A stretch of DNA of 64,000 nt from Nocardia jinanensis (lineage in GTDB: Bacteria > Actinomycetota > Actinomycetes > Mycobacteriales > Mycobacteriaceae), in NCBI RefSeq assembly GCF_014645735.1, contig NZ_BMMH01000002.1, forward strand, positions 1 through 64,000, read 5' to 3'. Shown in pieces: positions 52,030-61,715 of this stretch (positions are counted from its first letter, which is position 1; every line of letters starts with the position of its first letter). Below the pieces are notes generated by a model. That model was not told the origin of the DNA. It worked only from the letters and a program-made list of their open reading frames with translations, and searched no databases. A program made the position numbers and the translations under genes.

Positions 52030-53096
52030 CACTGCCCTCTCTTGCGCTGGTCCGCGGGGATGCGCTGCAGACCCGGGTCGGTCGCGGAGCCGATGTAGAG
52101 ATCGCCGGTTGCGTCGTCGACGGTGACCGCGTTCGGCTGCCGGACGGTGGGGTACCGGCCCACCTCGCGCGGTGTTCCCGTCGACAGGTCGTAGCCGACG
52201 ATTTCGTTGCTCTGCGTGCACGTCGCCCATACGGTGTCAGAACGCCGGTCGTAGGCAAGTGCGTAAGGCGACGATCTTACCGGGTAGCGCTGACGCAGAA
52301 CGAGGGGATCGGTGGTGAACACCAGGAGTTGGCCGCTGTCGGGATCGGTGACCACTACCCGGTCGTAGGGGGCTTCGACGAGGTTCGCGGCTCCGGCTCC
52401 GGCCCGCAGCGCGAGCCCGAGTCGCTCGTATCCGGGCGCTATCTCGGTGAGCAGGGTCTGGCGGCGGTCCAGTACGGCGAGGGTGTCGCCGGTAAGGGCG
52501 ATGGCGTCGGCGGAGACCAGACCGGACACCGTCTGCCGGACACCGCCCGCCCGGTCGAGAACCACGATGCGGCCGTCCGCGGTCCCGGCGATCAGTGTGC
52601 CGTCGGGGCGGGACCGCACACTGCGCAGATCGCCGTCGACAGGGATACGGGTGAGGGCCCGGGTCGCGGCGTCGACGCGCAGGATCGCGCCGTCGGTGGC
52701 CGCGAGGATCTCACCGGGGGTCCCCGCTGCGATCGTGGCGGCGGGTGCGGGGAGCCGCACCTGATGAGTGGTGGGCGGTTCGGTGGCCGGGGTGAAGAGG
52801 GTGAGGGTGGTTCCGGTGGTATCGAGTCCCGCGAGATTGCCGCTACCCGCATCGCTGACGAGAGCGGTGAGCCGGGTAGGGGCCGGCAGGATCTGCCCGG
52901 CGGGTGTGGTGGCCACCAGCGGCGAGACGGCCGGGGCCGCGGGTTCGCGGGTGGGTACGTCGCCGGGGCCGGGCTCCGAGTCACCGGAGCAGCCGGTCAG
53001 CAGGACAACGGCGGCGAGCAATACCGCGGCGACGGTTACGCGTGGTTTCCGGCGCCGGACCCGCCGCGCTGTGTCCGGAAACGACCGATGCTGCAT
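52029..53096 (-). CDS. LppL-like lipoprotein with beta-propeller repeats
   Basis: 355 residues. The signal with lipobox VLLTGC places it as a membrane-anchored lipoprotein. The body has repeated propeller-type strands ([60 protein letters not shown]) typical of YncE-like seven-bladed propellers. It corresponds by position to mycobacterial lppL upstream of pyrD. Its role, possibly in envelope interactions, is unknown. It heads the operon, with the next gene's start overlapping its stop. Confidence 0.82.
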   Translation of the reverse strand: MQHRSFPDTARRVRRRKPRVTVAAVLLAAVVLLTGCSGDSEPGPGDVPTREPAAPAVSPLVATTPAGQILPAPTRLTALVSDAGSGNLAGLDTTGTTLTLFTPATEPPTTHQVRLPAPAATIAAGTPGEILAATDGAILRVDAATRALTRIPVDGDLRSVRSRPDGTLIAGTADGRIVVLDRAGGVRQTVSGLVSADAIALTGDTLAVLDRRQTLLTEIAPGYERLGLALRAGAGAANLVEAPYDRVVVTDPDSGQLLVFTTDPLVLRQRYPVRSSPYALAYDRRSDTVWATCTQSNEIVGYDLSTGTPREVGRYPTVRQPNAVTVDDATGDLYIGSATDPGLQRIPADQRKRGQ

Positions 53097-53222
53097 TCGA
53101 TTATCTGATCACGACGAGGATTGGCTGTGGTGGCAGGGGGGTATGTGGGGTGTCGGCAGCCGGGCTCCGCTGTGGGCCGGGTTACCGTACGAATCAGATG
53201 GTGCGGAGGTCAGGAGTTGACG

Positions 53223-53573
53223 ATGCACGAGGTGCCGGGTTTTTCTGCCGACGAGGTGACCACGGGCCCGTTCGCGCACGGATTCGGTCGTACCGGTGAC
53301 GGGCGGTCGTTCGCGTTCCGCACGGTGCGGGCGACGCTGCGGTTGGAGGTGTACCGGCCGGACCTGGATCCGGAGGAGGTACCGGGTCCCGAGGATGTGG
53401 TCGCTATCGCGGAAACCCATGTCACCGATACCGATCTCGACGACAGGCGCAGTGTGGTGGCGCTGGTGCGTGATCTGCTCCCCGCGGCCGAGCCGCCGCC
53501 GCGGGGCCGTAATGTTCCGACCGTGCGGGCGTTGCTGGCCCGGATCGGGTCGGTGATCGAGGGTATGCAGTGA
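53223..53573 (+). CDS. hypothetical protein
   Basis: 116 residues from ATG 53223 (AGGAGT upstream; the frame extends to 53121). Predicted alpha/beta, acidic, with FAHGFGRTGDGRSFAFRTVRATLRLEVYRPDL in pieces and DRRSVVALVRDLLPAAEPP. No signal or membrane segment. Its stop overlaps the start of the next lipoprotein gene, so it is the first gene of a unit leading to MmpL. No family recognised. Confidence 0.65.
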   Translation: MHEVPGFSADEVTTGPFAHGFGRTGDGRSFAFRTVRATLRLEVYRPDLDPEEVPGPEDVVAIAETHVTDTDLDDRRSVVALVRDLLPAAEPPPRGRNVPTVRALLARIGSVIEGMQ

Positions 53574-54154
53574 ATGATGGTATGCAGGACGTGATGCGGT
53601 ACACACCTGTTTTCCGGCTGGTGCGCGGAGTGCGCGCCGGATTTATGTCACTCGCGATTCTGCTCGCGGCGGCGGTATCGGTCAGCGCCTGCGGGTCCGG
53701 GGTCGACGAGGAGGCGGTGGCGGCGGCGCGGTCGTCGGCGAAGGCCGCGTTGACCTCGTCCGCATCGGCGACGTCGCGGGCATTGGCGGCGCGGGCACTG
53801 CCGACGGCGGCGGAGCTGGACGGGCAGATCAAACGGGCGCTGGACCCGGCGCTGCCGGATTCGGAGCGCGTCGCGCTGATCGAGGACGGGGAGGCGTTCA
53901 CCCAGGCGATCCCGGATATGTACAAGGCGTTGCAGGATAATCCGCGGGCGGTGTACGGGGTGACCGACCCGGTGTTCGACAACCACGACGGTACGGTCAC
54001 GGCGACGCTGCGGTTGGACAAGGACGGTTCCGGGAACGCGGTCCGTACGACGGTGGTGCATTTCATCTTCCTCGACGGCTCGTGGAAGCTGTCGCGGACC
54101 GATCTGTGCGGGATCCTGCGCTCGGCCGATTACCGCACCGCGGCCTGCGGCTAG
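53570..54154 (+). CDS. MTB12-like secreted lipoprotein
   Basis: 194 residues from GTG 53570, overlapping the preceding stop codon; starts at later Met codons are possible. Lipobox VSVSAC suggests membrane anchoring. The mature domain (ELDGQIKRALDPALPDSERVALIEDGEAF in part, GTVTATLRLDKDG, VHFIFLDGSWKLSR, CGIL) resembles the low-molecular-weight antigen MTB12/CFP-2 family of NTF2-like fold. It sits immediately upstream of an MmpL gene (16 bp) and may be an accessory protein of that transporter; this is positional inference. Confidence 0.72.
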   Translation: MNDGMQDVMRYTPVFRLVRGVRAGFMSLAILLAAAVSVSACGSGVDEEAVAAARSSAKAALTSSASATSRALAARALPTAAELDGQIKRALDPALPDSERVALIEDGEAFTQAIPDMYKALQDNPRAVYGVTDPVFDNHDGTVTATLRLDKDGSGNAVRTTVVHFIFLDGSWKLSRTDLCGILRSADYRTAACG

Positions 54155-54169
54155 GCGGGGCCTGGGGAG

Positions 54170-56272
54170 ATGCTCACGGCGGGGACTTACCGGTGGGGTC
54201 GTTTCGTATTCCGGCACCGGGTCGCGGTGCTCGTGGTGTTCCTGTTCCTGGTGACGGTATCGGGTTCGTACGGCCGCGATCTCGCGGATCGGCTGACGCA
54301 GGAGGGCTGGTTCGACGAGTCGAGCGAATCGGTGGCCGCGTCGAAACTGGCCGACGCGACGTTCGGCCGTGACACCGACAGTGACGTGATCGCCCTGTAC
54401 ACCGCGCCGCCGGGGCGCACGGTGGACGATCCGCAGGTGCGGGCGGCGGTGACCGCGCAGCTGGCCGGTCTGCTGCGCGAACATCCCGGTGAGGTGCTGC
54501 GCATCGACAGCTATTGGGATACCGCCTTGTCGGGACAGTTCGCCGACGCGTCGCGTACCCACGCGTTCGCCAGTATCGGCCTGCGCGGCGAAGGCTCGGT
54601 CACCGTCGACAATTACCAGGCGATTCTCGGGGATCTGGCGGCGGCCGGCCCGGGTACGGGTCCGGCCGGGACGACCGTGCAGTTGGCGGGGTTGCAGCCG
54701 GTGGTGGAGGGCATCAATACCGGAATGCAGGACGATATCCGGCGGGCGGAGATGATCGCGCTGCCGCTGGTGGCGATCCTGCTGTACTTCGTGTTCGGCG
54801 GGGTGGTGGCCGCGCTGCTGCCGGTGCTCGTCGGCGGGATGACGATCCTGGGCACGCAGGGCATCATGCGGATGCTCACCGGCTTCATCGATGTGAATGT
54901 TTTCGCCAGCGCCGTCGTGACGCTGGTGAGTCTCGGCCTGGCCATCGACTACGGCCTGTTCACCGTGACCCGGTTCCGGGAGGAGCTGGCGGCGGGACGG
55001 AGTGTGGAGGACGCGGTGGCGCGGTCGGTCGCTACGGCGGGCCGTACGGTGCTGTTCTCGGCGGCGATCATCGCGGTCAGTCTCGGTGCGCTGTTCATCT
55101 TCCCTCACGGGGTGCTGCGGTCGGTGCCCTACGGCGGAATCAGTTCGGTGTTGCTGGCCGCGGTGCTGTCGGTGACCGCGCTTCCGGCGATGCTGGCGAT
55201 CGCGGGAAGCAGGATCGATCTGTGGCAGTGGCGGCGGTTCGCGCGGGCCAGTACCGAAGCCGATATCGATCGCGGGATCTTCTCCCGGCTGGCGGTGTGG
55301 GCGATGGCGCGGCCGTGGGTGGTGATCGTGCCGGTGGTGCTGGGCCTGCTGTTGCTGATGGTGCCGTTCCGGCATATCGAGTTCGGGGGGTTGAGCGAAA
55401 AGTATCTGGCACAGGACAATCCGGCGCGGATGGCGCAGGAGGAGTTCGACGCGCTGTTCTCCGGTTTCCGGACCGAACCGTTGCGTCTGGTGGTAACCGG
55501 TGCGGACGCGGCGCAGCTGAGCGATATCCGTATCCAGGCGAACGCGACCCCTGGTCTGACCGGTCCGTTCGAACCGGCGGCGCCCACCCGGGACGGTATC
55601 AATGTGCTGGAGGCGGGCCTGATCGACGATCGGGCCGCCGATACCGCGATCGCGGTACTGCGCGGTATCGAGGAACCCGATGGTGTGCAGGTGATGGTGG
55701 CCGGGGTGCCAGCGCTGGAACGCGACAGTATCCATGGGCTGCTCGACGGGCTGCCGTTGCTGGCGGCGATCCTGGCGTCGGCCGCGCTGGCGTTGATGTA
55801 CGCGGCGTTCCGGTCGCTGGTCCTGGCGGTGAAGGCGGTGGCGATGTCGGCGCTGGGCCTGGGAGCCACGCTGGGAATCCTGACCTGGATCTTCGTGGAG
55901 GGGCACGGGGCGACGCTGTTCGATTTCACGCCCGGCCCGCTGATGTTCGCGGTACTGGTGCTGATCGTGACCGTGGTGTTCGGTTTGTCGACCGACTACG
56001 AGGTGTTCCTGCTGTCGCGGGTAGTGGAAGCACGGGCCGCCGGCGCCGACCCACCGGAGGCGATCCGGTACGGGATCGCGCACACCGGTGGGGTGATCAC
56101 GTCGGCGGCCGCCATCCTGATCGTGGTGACGGGCGCGTTCGGTTTCTCGGAGTTGGTGATGATGCAGTACATCGCCTACGGGATGATCGCGGCGTTGCTG
56201 CTGGACGCGACGGTGATCCGGATGTTACTCACCCCGGCCGTGCTGAAACTGATCTGGCGGCCCGGCCGATGA
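54170..56272 (+). CDS. MmpL-type RND transporter
   Basis: 700 residues, shorter than MmpL3/MmpL11 (~950) because the C-terminal extension is absent. Two RND halves, each TM1-periplasmic domain-TM2-6. Proton-relay Asp-Tyr pairs appear as GLAIDYGLF and FGLSTDYEVFLLSR. TM segments include IALPLVAILLYFVFGGVVAAL and VLSVTALPAMLAI. MmpL proteins export glycolipids or trehalose mycolates. It is last in a unit with an MTB12-like lipoprotein and converges on hmuTUV. The lipid substrate is unknown. Confidence 0.93.
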   Translation: MLTAGTYRWGRFVFRHRVAVLVVFLFLVTVSGSYGRDLADRLTQEGWFDESSESVAASKLADATFGRDTDSDVIALYTAPPGRTVDDPQVRAAVTAQLAGLLREHPGEVLRIDSYWDTALSGQFADASRTHAFASIGLRGEGSVTVDNYQAILGDLAAAGPGTGPAGTTVQLAGLQPVVEGINTGMQDDIRRAEMIALPLVAILLYFVFGGVVAALLPVLVGGMTILGTQGIMRMLTGFIDVNVFASAVVTLVSLGLAIDYGLFTVTRFREELAAGRSVEDAVARSVATAGRTVLFSAAIIAVSLGALFIFPHGVLRSVPYGGISSVLLAAVLSVTALPAMLAIAGSRIDLWQWRRFARASTEADIDRGIFSRLAVWAMARPWVVIVPVVLGLLLLMVPFRHIEFGGLSEKYLAQDNPARMAQEEFDALFSGFRTEPLRLVVTGADAAQLSDIRIQANATPGLTGPFEPAAPTRDGINVLEAGLIDDRAADTAIAVLRGIEEPDGVQVMVAGVPALERDSIHGLLDGLPLLAAILASAALALMYAAFRSLVLAVKAVAMSALGLGATLGILTWIFVEGHGATLFDFTPGPLMFAVLVLIVTVVFGLSTDYEVFLLSRVVEARAAGADPPEAIRYGIAHTGGVITSAAAILIVVTGAFGFSELVMMQYIAYGMIAALLLDATVIRMLLTPAVLKLIWRPGR

Positions 56273-56428
56273 TGTCCTCCACTGCGAAACCGCGTCGGAT
56301 CGAGCGGGGCCCGGGCCGCCGCTGCCGGTGAACCACCCGATCAACGGACTGGTATCGCGCGCACGGTGACCGCATCGGTCCCGATTCGGACGATTTCCAC
56401 GGCGATCGTCCCTGACCGGCCTACTTTC

Positions 56429-57310
56429 TCAGCCGCGCCCCCGGCGGGCGGGCAGTACGAGCTGCGCACCGGTTCCGGGATGGTCGAGAACCTCGACCGG
56501 GTATTGGTAGACGCGGCTGAGCAGCTCGCCGGTGAGGATCTCGCGCGGCGGTCCGGTGGCCGCGACCCGTCCGGCGTCGAGGACGGCGACACGGTCGGCA
56601 TAGGCGGCCGCCGATGCCAGATCGTGCAGGACCACCACCACGGCGGCACCGGCGGCGGCACGGTCGGCGGCGAGTGTGAGCACGGCTTCCTGATGGCCCA
56701 GGTCCAGGGCGGCGGTCGGTTCGTCCAGCAGCAGGGTCGCGGTGTCCTGGGCCAGTACCCGGGCCAGTGCCACCCGGGCTCGTTCGCCCCCGGACAGGCT
56801 CGGGAAGGCGCGCTCGGCGAGGTGGGTGCTGTCGGTGGCGGCCATGGCCGCCGCGATGACCTCGTGGTCGCTCTCGGCACGTGAGGTGCGCTGCCAGGGC
56901 GCACGGCCCATGGCGATCACCTCGGCGGCGGTGAACGGGAACCCGACGATGTGGGATTGGGGCAGCACGGCGCGGCGGCGGGCCATATCGATCGGTGTCC
57001 ACCGGTCGAGGGCACGGCCGTCGAGTTCGACACTCCCGTGCCCGGGTTCCAGTTCACCCGCCAGCACCGCGAGCAGCGTCGATTTCCCGGCCCCGTTCGG
57101 GCCGACCAATGCCACGACCTCACCGGCCGCGACCTCGAAATCGACCCCGTCGAGTACTCGCCGGGTGCCGCCACCGCCCCCGTGCCGGTCCAGCGTGACC
57201 CCTCGGGCACGCAATGTGACGCGGCCCGTTTCCGGTGTGCCGGGCAGCTCATGGGTGCGGCGCAGCAGCCCGGTGAGACCGTGGCGCACCGTGGCCGGGG
57301 CGGTCGTCAT
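56429..57310 (-). CDS. hmuV: heme ABC transporter ATP-binding protein
   Basis: 293 residues. Walker A GPNGAGKST, Q-loop LPQSH, signature LSGGERARVALARVL, Walker B LLLDEPTAALD and H-loop VVLHD are all intact, with the FecE/HmuV-type MGRAPWQR segment. It energises heme uptake with the permease whose stop overlaps its start (57307-57310). Last gene of the hmuTUV unit, convergent with mmpL. Confidence 0.93.
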   Translation of the reverse strand: MTTAPATVRHGLTGLLRRTHELPGTPETGRVTLRARGVTLDRHGGGGGTRRVLDGVDFEVAAGEVVALVGPNGAGKSTLLAVLAGELEPGHGSVELDGRALDRWTPIDMARRRAVLPQSHIVGFPFTAAEVIAMGRAPWQRTSRAESDHEVIAAAMAATDSTHLAERAFPSLSGGERARVALARVLAQDTATLLLDEPTAALDLGHQEAVLTLAADRAAAGAAVVVVLHDLASAAAYADRVAVLDAGRVAATGPPREILTGELLSRVYQYPVEVLDHPGTGAQLVLPARRGRG

Positions 57311-58389
57311 GCCCAGCCTCCCGCTCGCGCCCGGGTGCGGCGCAACAGCCAGAAGAAGAACGGGGCGCCGATGAGCGAGGTGAGCATGCCCAGCGGCAGG
57401 TCGGCGTTGTCGACCAGGGAGCGGGCGGCCACATCGGCGGCGAGTAGCACCACGGCGCCGAGGACCGCGCTGACCGGGACGAGAGCCCGATGCCCGGGCC
57501 CGACGAGCATCCGCACCACGTGCGGGACGATCAGGCCGACGAACAGGATGATCCCGGTGAACGCCACTCCCGCGGTGGTGAGTACCGCGACGATCACGAT
57601 CACCGTACGCCGCAGCTGTTCCACATCGACGCCGAGATGGCGGGCTGCGGATTCCCCGAGCGCGAGCAGGTCCAGCCGGGACGCGACGGCTATCGCGGCG
57701 GCGATTCCGGCGGCCGTGAGTACCGCGACGACCGTCACCGCGTCCCAGGTGGCGCCGTTGAGGCTGCCGAGCTGCCAGAACACGATCTGGTCGCGGGCGG
57801 CGGGTGAGGCGACGAACAGCAGGAACGCGATGAGACCGCCCGCGAACGCGTTGATCGCGACACCGGTGAGTACCAGGGTGACCACCTCGGTGCGGCCGTT
57901 GGCCCGCGACAGCATGTACACCAGCGCGGTGGTGACCAGTCCCGCGGCGAACGCGGCGGCCGCGACCGACCAGGCGGCGACGAAGGCGCCGCCGAATACG
58001 ATCACCGCTCCCGCACCCACCGCGGCACCCGCGGACACACCGATCACCCCCGGTTCGGCGAGCGGGTTGGCGAACACGCCCTGTAACAGCGCGCCGGCGG
58101 TGGCGAGGGCGGCCCCCACCAGGATCGCCAGCACCACCCGCGGGAAGCGGACTTCCCAGAGCGTGACCTCCCCGGCGGGGTGCGCGGGCAGCGGCCCCCA
58201 GTCCAGCCCGATGCGGTGAGCGACGCTCCCGGCGACCTCGGCGGGAGTGGTGGGCACCTGCCCGATGGCGGCGGAGGCCAGTGCCAGCGCCACCAGTGCC
58301 ACCGCGGCGACGTTGAAGACGAGGACGGCGCGGCGTCGCTTATGAGTGGTGACCGGGGGTGCTTGTGGTTTCTCCAGCTCTACGGTCAT
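57307..58389 (-). CDS. hmuU: heme ABC transporter permease (FecCD family)
   Basis: 360 residues with ~9-10 TM segments. FecCD signatures include PRVVLAILVGAALATAGALLQGVFANPLAEPGVIGVSAGAAVGA, read in parts (GALLQGVFANPLAEPG; GVSAGAAVGA), ESAARHLGVDVEQLR and FVGLIVPHVVRMLVGP. It forms the membrane channel of heme import with HmuV. The stop overlaps the hmuV start by 4 bp, and a long-stem hairpin separates it from the hmuT gene upstream. Confidence 0.94.
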   Translation of the reverse strand: MTVELEKPQAPPVTTHKRRRAVLVFNVAAVALVALALASAAIGQVPTTPAEVAGSVAHRIGLDWGPLPAHPAGEVTLWEVRFPRVVLAILVGAALATAGALLQGVFANPLAEPGVIGVSAGAAVGAGAVIVFGGAFVAAWSVAAAAFAAGLVTTALVYMLSRANGRTEVVTLVLTGVAINAFAGGLIAFLLFVASPAARDQIVFWQLGSLNGATWDAVTVVAVLTAAGIAAAIAVASRLDLLALGESAARHLGVDVEQLRRTVIVIVAVLTTAGVAFTGIILFVGLIVPHVVRMLVGPGHRALVPVSAVLGAVVLLAADVAARSLVDNADLPLGMLTSLIGAPFFFWLLRRTRARAGGWA

Positions 58390-58402
58390 GCCGGGTCCGT
58401 AC

Positions 58403-58465
58403 GCATGAGGGAGAGCCCTCCGTGGTTACGCTGCGCTGCCGCCTCCGGGCCCGACTCCCTCATGC
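58403..58465 (-). promoter_or_regulatory. intercistronic hairpin between hmuT and hmuU
   Basis: GCATGAGGGAG (58403-58413) and CTCCCTCATGC (58455-58465) are an 11-bp perfect inverted repeat with a 41-nt loop. The right arm contains the hmuT stop codon. It may reduce read-through or stabilise the hmuT mRNA, giving more binding protein than transporter. Confidence 0.55.
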
Positions 58466-59497
58466 GCCGGTTCGGCCGTAGACGGCGTCGGACAGGGCGG
58501 AGATGACGCGGCCGGTGTTGGGGCCGAACGACAGCAGTACCGCGTCGGACATGTCGACGATGCGTTTGTTGCGTCCGGCGGGGGTCTGCGCGATCCCGGG
58601 GATCTGCGCGATTCCGTCGACCCCGCCGATCGATTTCATCCCATCGGTCATGACCAGCAGGACGTCCGGGGACGCCGCGATCATGGCTTCGCTGGTGATG
58701 GCGGTGAACGGTTCGGTGAGCCCGGCCTGCTGTCCGGCGTCCTCGGCGTGGAGCGCGGCGATGAGCGCGTCGGCGCCGGAGCCCGGTCCGGCGAGCATGG
58801 TGATGGCGCTGGATCGCAGATACAGGAACGCGATCCGCAGCCGCGGGTCCGGGGTGGGTACGGCGGCGGAGGCGGCCGTGATCTCATCGCTGGTGCGCCG
58901 TCCGAGTTCCTGACCGCGCTGGGGTACGCCCAGGGCGGCGGCGACCGCTTCGATCTGCGGGACCACACCTTCCATGGTGCGCTGCGGGTCGAAGTACACG
59001 ACAGTGATCCCGGTGGCGCGCAACTGTTCCCGGACCGCGGGGGAGGCGCTGGTGGTGTCGGTGAGGAACACGCTGGGCCGTAGCGCCAGAATCGATTCGA
59101 CGTTGAGTGCGCCGTTGCCGCCGGTGACGTTCGGCAGATGCGAGACCGCGGGGAACGCCGCGGCGGTGCTGCGGCCCACCAGGTTCTCGCCCAGCCCCAG
59201 CGCCCATACGATCTGGGCGAGGGTGCCGTACCGGTCGGCGGCGACGATGCGGCCGACGTCGGTGACGGTGACATCGGTGCCGTCGAAAGAGCGGACGGTA
59301 GCCGGTAGTACCGGAGTAGGTGCGGGGGTGATGGGTACCGGGTCCAGGTCGTCGAGGACCGCGGTCGCCGGGCCCTGCTGCCCGGCGGCACCGGCGGGTT
59401 CGGGGCTGTCACAGGCAGCGGTGAGTACGAGCAGGCCCGCCGCGAGTCCTGCCAGCAGTGCGCGCGCCCGTCCGGATCGGACCCGGTGATACCTCAT
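58460..59497 (-). CDS. hmuT: heme ABC transporter substrate-binding lipoprotein
   Basis: 345 residues from ATG 59497; the frame is open far upstream through antisense sequence. Lipobox VLTAAC anchors it outside the membrane. Periplasmic-binding-protein class III motifs (GRIVAADRYGTLAQIVWALGLGENLVG in parts, NVESILALRPSVFLTDTT, VVYFDP, ADALIAALHAEDAG, DVLLVMTDGMKSIGG) match HmuT/ChuT heme-binding proteins. It delivers heme to HmuUV for iron supply. A weak DtxR/IdeR-like sequence overlaps its ribosome-binding region. Confidence 0.92.
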   Translation of the reverse strand: MRYHRVRSGRARALLAGLAAGLLVLTAACDSPEPAGAAGQQGPATAVLDDLDPVPITPAPTPVLPATVRSFDGTDVTVTDVGRIVAADRYGTLAQIVWALGLGENLVGRSTAAAFPAVSHLPNVTGGNGALNVESILALRPSVFLTDTTSASPAVREQLRATGITVVYFDPQRTMEGVVPQIEAVAAALGVPQRGQELGRRTSDEITAASAAVPTPDPRLRIAFLYLRSSAITMLAGPGSGADALIAALHAEDAGQQAGLTEPFTAITSEAMIAASPDVLLVMTDGMKSIGGVDGIAQIPGIAQTPAGRNKRIVDMSDAVLLSFGPNTGRVISALSDAVYGRTGA

Positions 59498-59510
59498 GAC
59501 GGCAAGGCTA
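59498..59510 (-). promoter_or_regulatory. weak DtxR/IdeR-box-like half site upstream of hmuT
   Basis: Read on the minus strand, TTAGCCTTGCC matches 9 of 11 bases of the central/right part of the iron-box consensus TTAGGTTAGCCTAACCTAA. The left half does not match. It overlaps the ribosome-binding region, so repression by iron-loaded IdeR is plausible but uncertain. Confidence 0.25.
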
Positions 59511-59547
59511 ATCCGTACGGGTGTGTGTGGTGATCGCCCGCCCCGGT

Positions 59548-60522
59548 CTATGGGCTGGAGCTCACATCGTCGAGGGCGGCGGCGATCGCGCGCGGCAGTT
59601 CCAACGTCTCGGCGGCCAGCACCCCGGTGAGCTGTCCCATATCGCGGGCGCCCACCAGCATGCTCGCGACTCCGGGCCGGTCCCGCACCCACGCCAGCGC
59701 GACGGCCAGCGGTGAGGTGGCGAGGCCGTCGGCGGCGGTGACGAGGGCGTCGACCACGGCGGTGGCGCGGTCGTCGTCGAGGCGGCCGCGGATTTCGGCG
59801 GCGGTGGCCTCGTCGGCGGCGCGGGAATCGGCCGGGACGCCGTCGCGATATTTGCCGGTGAGGATGCCGCCCGCCAGCGGCGCGGTGGCCACCAGCCCGG
59901 CCCCGTGATGGGCGGCGGCGGGCGCGGTATCGTCTTCCGCGCCCCGGGTGAGCAGCGAATACGAGGTCTGTACAGCGGTGATCGGACTGACCGCGGCGAG
60001 GCTGGCCAGCTGCCATGCGGTGAATCCGCGGACCCCCGCGTAACGGGTGCGCCCGGAGGTGACCGCGTACTGGAGGGTAGCGGCGATCTCGTCGAGTGGG
60101 GTGCCGGGATCCCAGGCGGTGATCTGCCACAGGTCGAGATGGTCGGTACCCAGTTCGAGCAGGGTGCGGTCGAGTTGCCGCAGCAGGGTGCGGCGTGAGC
60201 AGTCGACGCTGATCCGGGTCTGCCCGTGCGGCGGCGAATCGCTGCCGACGGGAACCGAGGGCAGATGCGGTACCGTGCCGGCGCCGGCACACAGCACGAG
60301 TTCGTCGCGGGACACCAGATCGCCGAGGAGGTCGGCGAGGATTCGCTGCGCGGCGCCGCCGGTGTAGGCGGGGGAGGTGTCGACGAGGGTGCCGCCGGCT
60401 TCGGCGAACGCGATCAGTTGCGCGGCGGCGGTATCGGGATCGGTGTGGCTGCCCCACGTATGGGTGGCCAGTCCGATCCGTGAAACCCGCAGCCCGCTGC
60501 GGCCGACGGTGCGCTGTTCCAT
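59548..60522 (-). CDS. aldo/keto reductase
   Basis: 324 residues from ATG 60522 (a GTG at 60525 is adjacent). The barrel opens [25 protein letters not shown] in parts, with catalytic region [10 protein letters not shown] (Asp, Tyr) and [11 protein letters not shown]. The AKR usual His in strand 4 is replaced by Gln (DLWQI), as in some family members. NADPH-dependent reduction of a carbonyl is expected; substrate unknown. It lies 50 bp upstream of hmuT on the same strand and could be co-transcribed with it. Confidence 0.86.
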   Translation of the reverse strand: MEQRTVGRSGLRVSRIGLATHTWGSHTDPDTAAAQLIAFAEAGGTLVDTSPAYTGGAAQRILADLLGDLVSRDELVLCAGAGTVPHLPSVPVGSDSPPHGQTRISVDCSRRTLLRQLDRTLLELGTDHLDLWQITAWDPGTPLDEIAATLQYAVTSGRTRYAGVRGFTAWQLASLAAVSPITAVQTSYSLLTRGAEDDTAPAAAHHGAGLVATAPLAGGILTGKYRDGVPADSRAADEATAAEIRGRLDDDRATAVVDALVTAADGLATSPLAVALAWVRDRPGVASMLVGARDMGQLTGVLAAETLELPRAIAAALDDVSSSP

Positions 60523-60779
60523 CACCGAGTCTCCGTGCCCGGCACGGTTCGACGTTTCCTCACGGCGCCCAGCCTAGAGCGTGTCGGCGTGGGGGTGGTC
60601 CGGGGCGAACCGTCCGCGCGGCGTGTCCCCCGCACCAGCGGCCGCCGCGCGGGGCCGGGGGCGGGCACTGTAGGGTCGCTGCCGGTCGTGGCCGAGCCCG
60701 TATGCGGCCGGGGTGCCGTAAGACCGAAGGCGGAGCGGGTTTTCGGCGTTGTACAGGAGGATGTGTGGTTGGCGAGTCG

Positions 60780-61715
60780 ATGACCTGGGTGCAGGCGTTG
60801 GTACTCGGATTGGTGCAGGGTCTGACGGAGTTCCTGCCGGTTTCGTCGTCGGGGCATCTGCGGATCGTGTCCTCGGTGTTTTTCGGCGACGATGCGGGCG
60901 CCTCGTTCACCGCGGTCACCCAGCTCGGAACCGAGGCCGCTGTCCTGCTGTTCTTCGCCAAGGACATCTGGCGCATCGTGTGTGTGTGGTGCGCCACGGT
61001 GTTCGCGAAGCTGACCGCGCGTTCCCGGAAGAATGTGCCGGTCAGCGAAATGGTCACCACCAAACTTCCGGTCGTCACCGGATCGGGTCCCGCCGGGTAC
61101 GACCCGGGCGCGGAGGCGCAGCGCGAACTCGATTACCGCATGGGCTGGTATGTGATCATCGCCACTATTCCTATCGGTGTGCTGGGGCTGGTCTTCAAGG
61201 ATCAGATCCGTACCGGTGCCCGGAATCTGTGGCTGGTGGCGATCATGCTGATCGTGTTCGCGCTGGTGATCGCGGCCGCCGAGCATTTCGGCCCGAAACA
61301 GCGGCCGCTGGAACAGCTCACCACCCGTGACGGCCTGGTGATGGGTTTCGCGCAGTGCCTGGCACTGATCCCCGGGGTTTCCCGCTCGGGCGCCACCTCC
61401 AGCGCGGGCCTGTTCCTCGGTTTGAAACGTGAGGCGGCGGTTCGGTTCTCGTTCCTGCTGGCGATCCCGGCGGTCACCGCGTCCGGACTTTTCAGTCTCC
61501 CGGACGCTTTCGAACCCGCGGGCGAGGGCCTGAACGCGTCGGGCGCGCAGTTGCTGGTGGCGACTCTGGTCTCGTTCGTCGTGGGTTACGCGTCGGTGGC
61601 ATGGCTGTTGCGGTTCGTGGAGAAGCATTCGTTCTACTGGTTCGTCGTCTACCGGATCGTGCTGGGGTTGGTGATCATCGGTCTGCTCGCGGGCGGAGTC
61701 GTGTCGGCCACATGA
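60780..61715 (+). CDS. uppP: undecaprenyl-diphosphatase (bacitracin resistance protein BacA)
   Basis: 311 residues from ATG 60780; an alternative GTG at 60765 lies 4 nt after AGGAGG and would add five residues. Motifs [17 protein letters not shown] (loop with catalytic Glu) and [14 protein letters not shown] are the two UppP signatures. Eight membrane segments. It removes phosphate from undecaprenyl diphosphate to recycle the lipid carrier of cell-wall synthesis. Its stop codon overlaps the start of the following small repeat ORF (61712-61715), and it heads a coupled operon matching the Rv2136c-Rv2133c neighbourhood. Confidence 0.95.
   Translation: MTWVQALVLGLVQGLTEFLPVSSSGHLRIVSSVFFGDDAGASFTAVTQLGTEAAVLLFFAKDIWRIVCVWCATVFAKLTARSRKNVPVSEMVTTKLPVVTGSGPAGYDPGAEAQRELDYRMGWYVIIATIPIGVLGLVFKDQIRTGARNLWLVAIMLIVFALVIAAAEHFGPKQRPLEQLTTRDGLVMGFAQCLALIPGVSRSGATSSAGLFLGLKREAAVRFSFLLAIPAVTASGLFSLPDAFEPAGEGLNASGAQLLVATLVSFVVGYASVAWLLRFVEKHSFYWFVVYRIVLGLVIIGLLAGGVVSAT

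Noticed and set aside
53648..56083. 811-codon open frame on the minus strand opposite mmpL
   Set aside because: It is the high-GC shadow of the mmpL gene: Arg/His/Gln-rich, no domains, and mmpL itself has complete motifs.
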